Source: Bartonella sp. B1099
Lineage (GTDB): Bacteria > Pseudomonadota > Alphaproteobacteria > Rhizobiales > Rhizobiaceae
Reading direction: 5' to 3'
Assembly: GCF_944801835.1 (NCBI RefSeq)
Contig: NZ_CALYLN010000001.1
Coordinates: 838,001 to 902,000, forward strand
Length of the DNA stretch: 64,000 nt
A model generated the notes under the pieces. That model was not told the DNA's origin and made no database searches. It worked only from the letters and a program-made list of their open reading frames with translations. Every line of letters starts with the position of its first letter. Position 1 is the stretch's first letter. A program made the translations under genes and the position numbers. This document shows positions 29,201 through 37,093 of this stretch, in pieces.

Positions 29201-31190
29201 TCAGATGCTTAAAGAAAAAAACTTGATAGACGGCATACTCAAAGAAAACAGCGAATATTTAGAACACCAGAAAAATCTAAATATCAAAGTTATCTTTGGC
29301 AATCCCCCTTATTCGGTAGGACAAAAAAATGAAAACGATAATGCAAAGAATAGTCCTTATCCCATACTAGATGACCGTATTCGTGAAACTTATGCGGATC
29401 AATCTAAGGCAACCAATATGCGAAATCTTTATGACAGTTATATCCGCGCTATCCGCTGGGCTAGTGATCGTATAAAAGACCGTGGTGTTATTGGTTTTGT
29501 GACAAATGCAAGTTTTGTAGATACGAAATCTATGGATGGTTTGCGAAAGTGTCTCGTTGAAGAATTTAGCAGCCTTTATATTTTCCATTTGCGGGGGAAT
29601 GCACGAACTTCTGGAGAACAACGTAAGAAAGAAAGTGGTGGAATTTTTGGAGAAGGATCTCGAGCTCCCATTGCTATTTCCATTCTCGTCAAAAACCCAG
29701 AATCTCAACAGCGTGGTAAGATATATTTTCGTGACATTGGAGATTATCTTAAAAGAAAAGAAAAACTTACGATAATTGAATCCCTTAGTAGCATTGACAG
29801 TATTACACGAAGTAAACAAGGTTGGCAAATAATTATACCAGATGAACATGGTGATTGGCTTGGACAACGTGATGACAACTTTAAAACATTCCTAGCATTA
29901 GGTGATAAGAAGGGAAATAATAAAAAGCTTTTTGAAAATTTTTCTTGCGGTATCACGACCAGCCGTGATGCTTGGGCATACAATTCGAGCCGTAAAGCTT
30001 TAGCTAACAACATGAGTAATATGATTACTTTCTATAACCGTGAAGTAGAACGTTTTAATGAGATCTATCCACATGCTGACCATAAAGAACGTACAAAGGC
30101 TGTAAATAATTTTGTCAATTCAGATGTAAAAAAAATCAGTTGGAGCCGTGCTCTTAAACAAGATTTATTAAAAGGAAAGATTTTCAACTTCGAAGAGGCA
30201 TGCCTTACGCAAAGTTTGTATCGTCCTTTTACACAACAGTGGCTTTATTATAATCGTATCTTCAATGAAATGGTTTATCAAATGCCGCGCATATTTCCTA
30301 TAGAACAAGTGGTTGAAAATAAAGTCATACAAATTACAGGTACAGGAGCAATGAAGGGATTTTCTGTACTTATGACTAAGGATGTACCTAACTTGGATTC
30401 AATAGAAAAAAGCCAATGCTTTCCACGCTATATTTATGAAGACACTACGGTTTTAAAAAATAAAAGTGAGAAACAATCCCATTTATTTTTAATTTCTACA
30501 GAGGAAAACAACACAACTGGTTTACAGAGGCATGATGCCATTACGGATGAAGGTCTAGCCCATTTTAAAGCGGCTTATCCAAATGAGAATATAACAAAGG
30601 ATGATTTATTCTATTATGTTTACGGAATTTTACATTCGGAAGATTATCGTGCCCGTTATGCTGATAACCTCTCTAAAGAATTGCCTCGTATCCCTTGTGT
30701 AAAGAGTGTTGATGATTTTTGGAAATTTGTTACAGCAGGGCGTGAACTGGGTCATTTGCATGTGAATTATGAAGATGTGGAGCCTTATCCAGTCACATTT
30801 AAAAAAGGCAATCCAAAATTAACTGATATCTCTAATCCAGAAAAATTCTACTACGTTACAGAAATGAAATTCGCAAAAGTTAAGAATAGTAAGGAAAAGG
30901 ATAAATCGACAGTTATTTATAACAGCAACATTACAATGACAGATATCCCTCTTGAAGCTTATGAGTATATCGTCAATGGCAAGCCTGCTCTTGAATGGGT
31001 TATGGGGCGTCAATGCGTAAAGACTGATAAAAAAAGTGGTATTATTAATGATGCCAATCGCTATGCTGTTGAGACCGTTGGAAACCCTGCTTATCCATTA
31101 GAATTGTTTCAAAGGGTTATTACTGTAAGTTTAGAGACAATGAAGATTGTTAAGAACCTACCAAAATTAGAAATTAGAGAAACTGAATAG
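26223..31190 (+). CDS. Type ISP-like restriction-modification enzyme (nuclease-helicase-methylase)
   Basis: A single 1655-residue chain combining DNA cleavage, translocation and adenine methylation, as in LlaGI/LlaBIII (about 1570 residues). An Mrr-like nuclease is at about 30-150 with D77 and Q92-C-K94. A superfamily 2 helicase follows, with Walker A MACGTGKT at 204-211, DEAH at 336-339, TATP at 373-376, and VGRVMRR in the second RecA-like lobe near 591. A helical coupler leads to an N6-adenine methyltransferase with DPFTGTGTF near 920-929 and NPPYS near 1027. The remainder (about 1200-1655) should be the target-recognition domain. No separate methylase or specificity gene is needed. All motifs look intact, unlike its decaying neighbours. 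Inverted iteron arms flank it. Target sequence unknown. Confidence 0.9.
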   Translation: MLQSVKSDNKHVTLRSLLEYYRQQATSNAKKGKIFEDFISKYLMHDPIHYGRYEKVESYFEWAKEREDWNKNDIGIDLVAKLRNQEGYVAIQCKFYKADHQISKKDIDSFIAASGKDIFKYRLLVDSTESELSDNVNAMIKGQAIPVYRIDLRHMENSRIDWQIFATKQKVVLKVTKEPRPHQKEAIKKVCEGLKEADRGKLIMACGTGKTFTSLKIAETIAGKGKRVLFLVPSLALVSQTIREWTLDTQIPLRSFAVCSDTKVGKRRKNQDDMVGMETSDLVLPATTDAKALAKEACENFAEAMTVIFSTYHSIQVISDAQKEYDLPEFDLIICDEAHRTTGASLGTDDNESEFVKVHDNSIIRGKKRLYMTATPRIFSETAKRRADEINAVLASMDDEALFGKQLHHYTFTEAVENELLTPYKIVVLGIDETYITPAIQKIIANEDREIDLDDAAKIIGCYRALTKIDKEAAVDDDDTEPMHCALAFCKDINTSKYVTKLFNKIIESHINDFLKDVPFLNCEVRHIDGKQSVKKRNEELDWLKQDAGHNVCRILSNVRCLSEGIDVPALDAIMFLHPRNSQVDVIQAVGRVMRRAKGKKTGYIILPVIIPSHLEAKKALRNNKKYHVVWQVLNALHSHDERLARTINQMSLGQDSSHTIEIIEIKRDNELKELTTTVDEVQIQSKGESSGHVIGTAASNSQSTTEQGELFRPSEFVDFIKTIFLDSFKITDYWGIWAGNVAEIAQNHINRLKDMLVDEKSETFHAFDAFHKELKNNVNSEIKQEEAVEMLAQHLVTRPVFEALFDGNKFVQNNAISQAMEKILAKLDKTNIEEEAKDLDKFYKSITFCTAGITEPQAKQNLIIKLYEDFFAKAFKKTTDRLGIVYTPVEVVDFIIHSVDDVLRNEFGKSLGSRGVSILDPFTGTGTFITRLLQSNLIKLEDLEYKFRHDIHANEIVLLAYYIAAINIESTYHSLMKGEYIPFKHIGLTDTFQMLKEKNLIDGILKENSEYLEHQKNLNIKVIFGNPPYSVGQKNENDNAKNSPYPILDDRIRETYADQSKATNMRNLYDSYIRAIRWASDRIKDRGVIGFVTNASFVDTKSMDGLRKCLVEEFSSLYIFHLRGNARTSGEQRKKESGGIFGEGSRAPIAISILVKNPESQQRGKIYFRDIGDYLKRKEKLTIIESLSSIDSITRSKQGWQIIIPDEHGDWLGQRDDNFKTFLALGDKKGNNKKLFENFSCGITTSRDAWAYNSSRKALANNMSNMITFYNREVERFNEIYPHADHKERTKAVNNFVNSDVKKISWSRALKQDLLKGKIFNFEEACLTQSLYRPFTQQWLYYNRIFNEMVYQMPRIFPIEQVVENKVIQITGTGAMKGFSVLMTKDVPNLDSIEKSQCFPRYIYEDTTVLKNKSEKQSHLFLISTEENNTTGLQRHDAITDEGLAHFKAAYPNENITKDDLFYYVYGILHSEDYRARYADNLSKELPRIPCVKSVDDFWKFVTAGRELGHLHVNYEDVEPYPVTFKKGNPKLTDISNPEKFYYVTEMKFAKVKNSKEKDKSTVIYNSNITMTDIPLEAYEYIVNGKPALEWVMGRQCVKTDKKSGIINDANRYAVETVGNPAYPLELFQRVITVSLETMKIVKNLPKLEIRETE

Positions 31191-31611
31191 ACTTATTAAG
31201 GTATGCTCATATAATGGGTATGCTATCTTATAAGGGGTATAGAGCCTTATAATCTATACCTCTTTTATTAAGTTGATTAGATACAATCTTAAAAGAAATA
31301 ATTTATCATGCGTTATTCTAAAAAAAGAAGCTTTGCACTTTTAAACACTCTTATTTGGATTGCTTTAAGACTTTTAAGAAATCCCATCTTAAATAGAATA
31401 CACTTCTTTTGGATTGCTTTTAAGAGATTATACCGTAATCTCAAATGATAGCTTTATTGTTTTCAAAAGCTTTGTTTAAAGAGAATTTTATCTATAGGTT
31501 TTGACAGTGTTTAAAACCCCCAAAACCCCTACAAAACCCTCTTAAATATATATTAAAGATTGTATTTACGTATTGTGTTTAATATAGGTTGTTTATTTGA
31601 AATATTAACAT

Positions 31612-31653
31612 ATTGAAATATAATAACTTTTATTTTTGATTAAAAAATATATA
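31612..31653. repeat. Perfect 42-base inverted copy of 25763-25804
   Basis: This AT-rich 42-mer is the exact reverse complement of 25763-25804. A G-rich run and a gaac motif follow, like the left block, but the TGTCAGT iterons are missing here. It therefore appears to be a partial third copy of the iteron module. Confidence 0.8.
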
Positions 31654-31822
31654 TAGAGGGGGTGTAAAAAGAACACCCAAAACCCCCTAAACCTCCAAAA
31701 CTCATAACCATAATAATTTTAATAGCATTTCTTATGATTATACCCCCTTTCTATTGAAAGGCTTTAAAGGATCACATGCTTTCATAAGACATGTTTTAAT
31801 CACTCACTAAAATGATTACTTT

Positions 31823-32010
31823 TGTCAGTTCAATTTACTGACAAATAACTGACACATATATATTATGAGTTGAATTTATGGTTGTATTGTCGATATAGGT
31901 TGTATCATTAAAATGCTAATATATTGAAATATAATGTTTTTAATTTTTCTCTCATTTAAAAAAAATAATATAGGCTCTAAAAAGAACTGACTAAACTGAC
32001 AAAAATGACA
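31823..32010. repeat. Right iteron block (inverted copy of the left block)
   Basis: Read in reverse complement this block has the same order as 25718-25915. TGTCAGT lies at 31823, ACTGACA at 31837 and 31848, then an AT-rich middle of similar length, then ACTGACT 31986, ACTGACA 31995 and AATGACA 32004 at 9-base steps. The two blocks form large imperfect inverted repeats around the restriction-modification gene. Confidence 0.65.
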
Positions 32011-32545
32011 AAAGCCTATTAAAAGGAATTTTACTGATCTCTATAATTATCAATCTCTCTTTAGATGCTTTCATAAAAGCAATAAATCACAATTATCCTA
32101 TTTATAATCTCTCTTATGAAAATGAAAAATGATGCGGTGGCTATAAAGATTATAACAGCTATAAAGCACACGTGAAAAAAGCAGGGTTTCATAATCATAA
32201 TGCATTTTCATAATTACGTTGCAAATGAATGCATTGGTTATAAAGACAGCCCTTATAAAAGGCTGTTAAGTTGCAAATGTGTTATAAAAAGAAATTAACA
32301 GAAATCTTTAAAACCATTTAGTAAAAAACAAATACGTTATAAAGTTAAAAATACGCATGATGAGAGCGTTTTTAAATATTATAAATGTATAGATTCAAAA
32401 AATAACGCAATCTCTTAATAAAGCCCATAATATAGCTTTAAAATCACATAATACAAAAGAAGCAATTCATAAGCATATGATAAATATTTACACACAATGC
32501 ATTTAAAAAAATCATAAAAAATATCAAAAAAAGATAAAATATTAT

Positions 32546-32574
32546 TTGACAATAAATACGTATTTTGCTATATA
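32546..32574 (+). promoter_or_regulatory. Strong sigma70-type promoter of the structured leader
   Basis: A perfect TTGACA (32546-32551) is followed after 17 bases by TATATA (32569-32574), with an upstream TG (TGC-TATATA) giving an extended -10. Transcription would start near 32581, leaving a leader of about 245 bases before the ATG at 32827. Confidence 0.65.
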
Positions 32575-32609
32575 AATACTCAAGTGATTGAAAAACACTT
32601 TAAACAGTA

Positions 32610-32774
32610 AGCGGATAGGTTACGAAACAACCTTTCCAAAGTCTTTAAAATAGTGACTATCTTTTATGCTGTGATTGGCATATAACGATTTTGTCGGGTG
32701 TGCTTACACCATATAATACCCTTATGGGAAAAGTGTAAGCAACGGACTTACTGCCGTGTTTTTCAACACCCGAC
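32610..32774 (+). ncRNA. Structured leader RNA, possible cis-regulator or small RNA
   Basis: The sequence supports several nested helices. GTCGGGTGT (32693-32701) pairs with ACACCCGAC (32766-32774), closing a junction that contains GCTTACAC/GTGTAAGC (32702-32709 with 32733-32740, with an inner CCC-TTAT-GGG tip) and ACGG/CCGT (32742-32745 with 32754-32757). Before it, AGGTT and AACCT form a hairpin near 32617-32633. This three-way junction is far better paired than the surrounding AT-rich DNA. It sits between a strong promoter and the beta-helix gene. I do not recognise it as a named riboswitch. Confidence 0.55.
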
Positions 32775-32826
32775 GCCTCTATAGAAGGTGTCAATTGAAA
32801 AACGTATAATCAGTAAGGTTTTGACT

Positions 32827-33588
32827 ATGAAAACTATATCAAAAAACACCCCCGTTATTTCTAACATTTCAAATGAAACCGCTTCTGTTAACAAACAAGA
32901 GCGTGCAAAAAAATATGAATTTATTGATGATTGTGAATATATAGATGGTCATTTCTTAAAGCGAATTAGAGCTTTAAGAGATTTTGATGATGTCAAGGCT
33001 GGCGATCTAGGTGGCTATATTGAAAATGAAAGCAACTTATCACACTATGGCAATTGCTGGGTTTATGATGAGGCTCTTGTTTATGGCAATGCTGAGGTTT
33101 ATGGCAAGGCTGTAATCACTCGATATGCAAAAATTTATGACCATGCTTGTGTCTATGACAGTGCTCATGTCGCAGGGAATGTTTATGGCAAAGCTCATGT
33201 GAGTGGTTGCGCCCGTGTTTATAGCAATTCCCATATTTATAATCATGCGCGCGTTTCTCATGATGCTTTTGTTTATGATCATGCAAGGATCTATGGTCAT
33301 TCAAAGGTTTCTGGGTCTGCTTGTATTTACAGCAGTGCAAAAATTTATGGACAAGCTGCTATCAAAGGCTTTGCAAAGATTTATGGCAAGGTCTATGGCA
33401 ATGCTATAGTGAGTGGTCGTGCCGCGGTTTATGGCTCTGTTTATGGCAATGCGAAAATCTCTGGTTATGTCAAGGTTTGGGGTCGTGCCTATGGAAGAGC
33501 AAAAATAGATACACAAAGTAAAATAAAATTGGTTCCTGATAATTATGAGGTCTATAAAAGCGATGAGGTTGTAAAGATTGAGAAATAA
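32827..33588 (+). CDS. Left-handed beta-helix repeat protein of prophage type
   Basis: From ATG 32827 (AAGG 8 bases upstream) this gives 253 residues. The N-terminal 30 residues are polar. A segment YEFIDDCEYIDGHFLKRIRA then leads into about 25 hexapeptide-like repeats of the form V/I-Y-G-x-A-x, with frequent tyrosine, glycine and alanine (for example VYGNAEVYGKAVI). This predicts a left-handed parallel beta-helix. Similar proteins are known from prophages as hypothetical proteins. No enzyme motif is present, and no signal peptide, so it should be cytoplasmic. An upstream in-frame GTG at 32788 would place the start inside the leader and is less likely. Confidence 0.75.
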   Translation: MKTISKNTPVISNISNETASVNKQERAKKYEFIDDCEYIDGHFLKRIRALRDFDDVKAGDLGGYIENESNLSHYGNCWVYDEALVYGNAEVYGKAVITRYAKIYDHACVYDSAHVAGNVYGKAHVSGCARVYSNSHIYNHARVSHDAFVYDHARIYGHSKVSGSACIYSSAKIYGQAAIKGFAKIYGKVYGNAIVSGRAAVYGSVYGNAKISGYVKVWGRAYGRAKIDTQSKIKLVPDNYEVYKSDEVVKIEK

Positions 33589-35357
33589 AACAAATAATAG
33601 TATGTGAGTGCCTTCTTTATGGCTATAAATGCATTATAAGCATTGTTTAAAACGTATCATAAAAGAGAGAATTCAAAAAGAAAGCCGTGCCATTAATATG
33701 ACGCGGCTTTCTAATTTTGATTCTAATGATTAAAATTAATCACTCGCAATGGAGTAATGATGCCTATATACAAAACGTATCATATTGCAAGCGCTCTATT
33801 GTCGTTATGAAAACTTATCAAAAGGAACGTAAAGGATAGGTATAATCTTGATAGCATTCATTTGAATGAAAGAAAATATAAACGCTTTTATGGCTATCAA
33901 ACGTATCAATAAAATGCCCTTTTCTTTAAAGAGATTCATTTGAAATAAAGCACATAATCACAATGCTTCTTTAAAACGTTTTAATATACTACTAAGCTCA
34001 AAATTGAGTTGAGTGAATTCAAATAACTGACATTCTAAAATAAAAACCTATCAAACAAATCAAAACGCTTTCATAAAATATAAGGCTTTTAAAATTGGCT
34101 CTGCTGTGAAATCTAGATCTTTAAATGAAACGTTCTGAAAAGCAAATGATAACTAAATTATAGCTGTTATAAAAAGAGGTTTTCAACGTTTCTTATAAAG
34201 ATCTCATTTTATGTTTCAAACGTTTAAACGTTCACTTAAAGAGGTTCTCATAAGCATCTTTTCATTTTGCACTCAATTAACCAATCCAATTTTGGAGGCG
34301 TTAACTTTAGAATAGAGCATTTTTTGAACAGCATTGTTTTTTCTAAAAATTAAGTAAAATCCCATGCCTTTATGATGTTACAATGGTTTTGAATTTTGTT
34401 TGCTTATCTTTGTTTCAATAGGTGCCTCCAAATTTGGATTGCCCCCATTTGGTTTCGTATTTTTAAACGATAACTTTTAAAATGTTTGTTGTTCGCTTGC
34501 TATATCATTAAAAAGGCTTTTGATTTCATAAGATATAACGTTTTGAATTTCATATTTGTTGTGATGATAGTGTCTGTATATAACTGCCTATCATTTTCTA
34601 AATTTTTAGTAAGCGTTTTAAAAACGATTTTGTTTTTAAATCTTTTATGCAATCTTATAAATGAAAATCTATAAGCTTATAAAAGTTTCAAACGATTATT
34701 TTCCTTTTAAGGTTTCGCTCAAAAAAGAGCAAAATACATACCATTCTTTAAACCCATGAAATTATGTTATCGATAATTTAAAACGACTAAATTTTAAAAC
34801 AATGCGATTTGTGAGTGATAAAAACGTATCATAAAATTTATGAACTGTTATGAATGATAGCTGCTTTTCATTTCATTTGAATACACACATGCGTTATAAT
34901 ATTTACATCATGATTTGCTTTTTATGCTCTATTCATACACGGCAATCTTTTATAAAAATGGTCAAATGAATCACGTATAAAAGGATGGATTCTTAAGTGA
35001 ATTCATATAAAATAATTGCACTCAACATATTGACTTTATTCGCTTTTTATGTATAATACACCATCATACATTGAAGTTTAGTAAAACTATATGCTATTTT
35101 ATAAACATTTACGAGGCGGCATATTTCATATTTTGCTTTTAAAGGAGATGGCAAACTAAGGTTTGTACTTTTAATGAAGAAAGTATAGCTTTATATTGTT
35201 ATAAAATACTCTTTATTTTTTGATGATGACCAACAAGGGGTTATGCGTTTTTTTTTAATTCACTGGACTCTTGTAAAGAGGCAAGGGCGCAACACTTTAA
35301 AGCTTCTTAAAAATTTTTTTGGGTCAAAGTGCTCTATCATACGGGAAGAATATTACA
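33589..35357. other. 1.8-kb spacer with dispersed short repeats, no gene
   Basis: No convincing open frame. The motif AACGTATCA recurs at 33651, 33774, 33900 and 34823, usually followed by an A-rich run. An 18-base inverted repeat with one mismatch spans 34282-34299 and 34424-34441. Stops are frequent in all frames. It is probably decayed mobile-element sequence. Confidence 0.5.
34282..34441. repeat. 18-bp inverted repeat, 124-bp spacer
   Basis: CAATCCAATTTTGGAGGC (34282-34299) pairs with GCCTCCAAATTTGGATTG (34424-34441) at 17 of 18 positions. Each arm is itself nearly palindromic around CCAAATTTGG. It could be a relic of a small inverted-repeat element or a regulatory pair. No target-site duplication was established. 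Confidence 0.4.
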
Positions 35358-35627
35358 CTATTTTTGTTTTTCAAAATCCATACGAAAAATTGCATCAATT
35401 TCATCTTCATTGGAATGAGCACTTCTGCGACGATTCAAGGTTTGCACAATCTCTTTTTTTAAAAGCGTATCTGTTTCACTTAAACGGAGAATACTGAGTT
35501 CCAATTCAAGAGATAAAGCTAAATCTACACACAATTTAAGCTCTTCTCCAATGTCAAAACCACGTTGATAGTCATCATAAAGACCAACCAGTGTATCGGA
35601 TAACTCCTTACCGCATAAAGAGGTCAT
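35358..35627 (-). CDS. Small hypothetical protein, second gene of a coupled pair
   Basis: From the ATG at 35627 this gives 89 residues, acidic and mostly helical (KELSDTLVGLYDDYQRG, then LKLCVDLALSLELELSIL), with a basic RRR patch and an acidic end. I do not recognise the family. Its ATG overlaps the stop of the upstream gene as ATGA, good evidence that both are real and cotranscribed. An antisense frame covers the same bases but has no such support. Confidence 0.5.
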   Translation of the reverse strand: MTSLCGKELSDTLVGLYDDYQRGFDIGEELKLCVDLALSLELELSILRLSETDTLLKKEIVQTLNRRRSAHSNEDEIDAIFRMDFEKQK

Positions 35628-35911
35628 ACTAAATCCCTCCACGTTACGGCTTTTTGTACAGTTTTGGTTTGTTTAAGGATCACTCCACTATCATCACTCA
35701 GAGTTTCCATATATACGAGCCTCATGGTTTTATCAATTTTATGCAAAATACGCACTTCTAAATCAATGTCTATTAAAAACTTTGTCACTCCAAGACTTTG
35801 AAGTGCCCAATTGTAAATATGGATGGCAATGCGTTTATTATAGAACTTATAGCATTTAAAATACATTGCAAAAAGGCTTTTAATTTGCGCATAAAAAGAA
35901 TATTTTGGCAA
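35624..35911 (-). CDS. Small hypothetical protein, first gene of a coupled pair
   Basis: A 95-residue basic protein starting at a TTG, with the next in-frame ATG at codon 16. The sequence is rich in tyrosine and isoleucine (YNKRIAIHIYNWALQSLGVT) and ends TWRDLV. There is no signal peptide or known motif, and I cannot name the family. Its stop overlaps the start of the next gene by four bases. Sequence upstream on the same strand (to about 36076) contains frame-shifted protein-like fragments, so the true start may have been lost and this could be the end of a longer decayed gene. Confidence 0.45.
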   Translation of the reverse strand: MPKYSFYAQIKSLFAMYFKCYKFYNKRIAIHIYNWALQSLGVTKFLIDIDLEVRILHKIDKTMRLVYMETLSDDSGVILKQTKTVQKAVTWRDLV

Positions 35912-36310
35912 TACACAAAATACCCTTTTTATTGCTAAATCATAGCTAAATCAATGCCATTAATATCTACATAAGCAGGCATAGTTTGTAAACGTTCAGC
36001 TTTTTAAGAATGTGTAATAATCTCATTTTTTGCAGAAGTGAAATTATTTTGCCTTTTTTATATTGAGTTTTAGACATTAATAAACCTTTTGTCTTATAAA
36101 AAGCTATGAGAAGTGCATTTGCATGTTTTTATAATAAGATTTCAGTGATATATTGCACAGCACGCAATGAAGAGAACCACATGGTTTTTTTACTGCTGTG
36201 AGACATATGTCTGCGCTTTTTGAGAGAGCCGTTGATAAGAACTTTGCTCAACGGGCATACAATTGGCCATAGCAGGTATTGTTTTTTCATGAGAGAATGC
36301 CCAAATGTTT
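35912..36310. pseudogene. Decayed minus-strand reading frames
   Basis: On the minus strand, from an ATG at 36076, a short frame (MSKTQYKKGKIISLLQK) runs into stops, and a second frame (AERLQTMPAYVDINGIDLAM) continues it, as expected after a frameshift. Further right, 36129-36310 holds another broken frame. I cannot identify either. No intact gene lies here. Confidence 0.3.
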
Positions 36311-36340
36311 TTGACACTGAAGGTCGATATTTGGTAAACT
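36311..36340 (+). promoter_or_regulatory. Promoter of the Brt-like RNA
   Basis: TTGACA (36311-36316, perfect) and TAAACT (36335-36340) are 18 bases apart. A start near 36347 would put the 5' end exactly at the first helix of the RNA below. Confidence 0.6.
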
Positions 36341-36346
36341 TTCACG

Positions 36347-36557
36347 CGTTTTGCCTAGGGGGATGAGAGTAAGGGCTTGGCAAAACACTATGGCGGTCGC
36401 ATTTTTTGTGTAATTGTCATGATTTTCAGCTCCTGCTGAAATGGATGCTGTAACATCCGTTTTTGTGGGGTTATGTATGTGATAACTGCTTTTTTTAAGA
36501 GCAGTAACGACAGATGTAAATCAATATAATTGTTTAGTCGACTATTATATTGATTTT
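36347..36557 (+). ncRNA. Brt-like regulatory RNA upstream of an HTH gene
   Basis: About 200 bases with ordered hairpins: GTTTTGCC/GGCAAAAC (36348-36355 with 36379-36386), TTTCAGC-TCCT-GCTGAAA (36424-36441), GGATG/CATCC (36443-36458), ACTGCT/AGCAGT (36485-36505), and a 10-bp stem TCAATATAAT/ATTATATTGA (36521-36553) followed by TTTT. Known from B. henselae: Brt RNAs of 194-203 nt lie directly upstream of HTH genes (Trp) and take part in badA control. Size, position and structure agree; family membership is inferred because I could not align sequences. Confidence 0.65.
36521..36557 (+). terminator. Terminator-like stem or operator before the HTH gene
   Basis: A perfect 10-bp AT-only stem with a 13-base loop and a T4 tail lies four bases before the GGAG of the HTH gene start region. 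The loop contains most of a 10-base palindrome, TAGTCGACTA (36535-36544). It may act as an attenuator that limits read-through into the HTH gene, as an operator for the HTH protein, or both. Confidence 0.5.
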
Positions 36558-36568
36558 GGAGTAATTTT

Positions 36569-37093
36569 TTGGCTCGTCCGGAAGCAAAACCTAAAACTGA
36601 GTTGGCAAAACGTTTTCGTGAAGTGCGTCATGCTCTTGGTTTCACAGAGCGTAAGCAGTTTGCTGAACATCTTGGAATCACTGCTGGCTCTATAGGAACT
36701 TATGAAACGGGTATCAGTGAACCTACAGCCTCTGCGCTATCTAAATATCAAGAAATTTGCGGTGTTTCATTGGATTGGCTTGTAACAGGTAATGGCGAGA
36801 TGTTTTCAGATATGGCAAAGGCGAAAGCGGCTGGTTTAAAAGCACAAGCAATCCCTGCTGGTTTGATGAAAAAGCTTGGATATTTAGCTTATACAACATA
36901 TCATGATGCAAACATAACACTTTCTCCTGAAGATGTTGCGGAATTAGCAGCAGAGCTTTACGGAAAATTACAAGAGCTTATTGAAAACCTCAACGACATA
37001 GAAGAAGTCGAAGCCACTTTGCCACTTTTAAAATTGCATTTAAAGCGTAGAATTGAAGCTGAAAAGGCACATAAAACGCCCCAAGGCATATGA
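36569..37093 (+). CDS. XRE-family HTH regulator, Trp-like
   Basis: A 174-residue DNA-binding protein starting at TTG, with GGAG (36558-36561) seven bases upstream. The XRE/Cro-type helix-turn-helix covers about residues 10-68 (TELAKRFREVRHALGF, KQFAEHLGITAGSIGTYETG), followed by the phage-repressor-like DWLVTGNGEMF. The C-terminal part (about 85-174) is helical and probably mediates dimerisation. It sits directly behind the Brt-like RNA and about 680 bases before the first adhesin gene, the arrangement of the Brt-Trp units that control badA in B. henselae. Direct control of the adhesins here is inference. Confidence 0.85.
   Translation: MARPEAKPKTELAKRFREVRHALGFTERKQFAEHLGITAGSIGTYETGISEPTASALSKYQEICGVSLDWLVTGNGEMFSDMAKAKAAGLKAQAIPAGLMKKLGYLAYTTYHDANITLSPEDVAELAAELYGKLQELIENLNDIEEVEATLPLLKLHLKRRIEAEKAHKTPQGI

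Larger units (their letters stand above)
31191..32826. other. Long spacer with right iteron blocks and a structured leader
   Basis: About 1.6 kb without a gene. It holds C-rich tracts (31510-31545, 31670-31695), a partial inverted repeat copy (31612-31653), the right iteron block (31823-32010), and the promoter and structured leader of the beta-helix gene (32546-32774). The remaining sequence is AT-rich. Confidence 0.6.

Noticed and set aside
32788..32826. GTG start for the beta-helix protein
   Set aside because: The ATG at 32827 has AAGG at proper distance, and the extra residues lack similarity to anything.
36129..36317. 62-codon minus-strand open frame before the Brt-like RNA
   Set aside because: Another frame of the same strand reads more protein-like but contains stops. 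I treat the area as decayed sequence.
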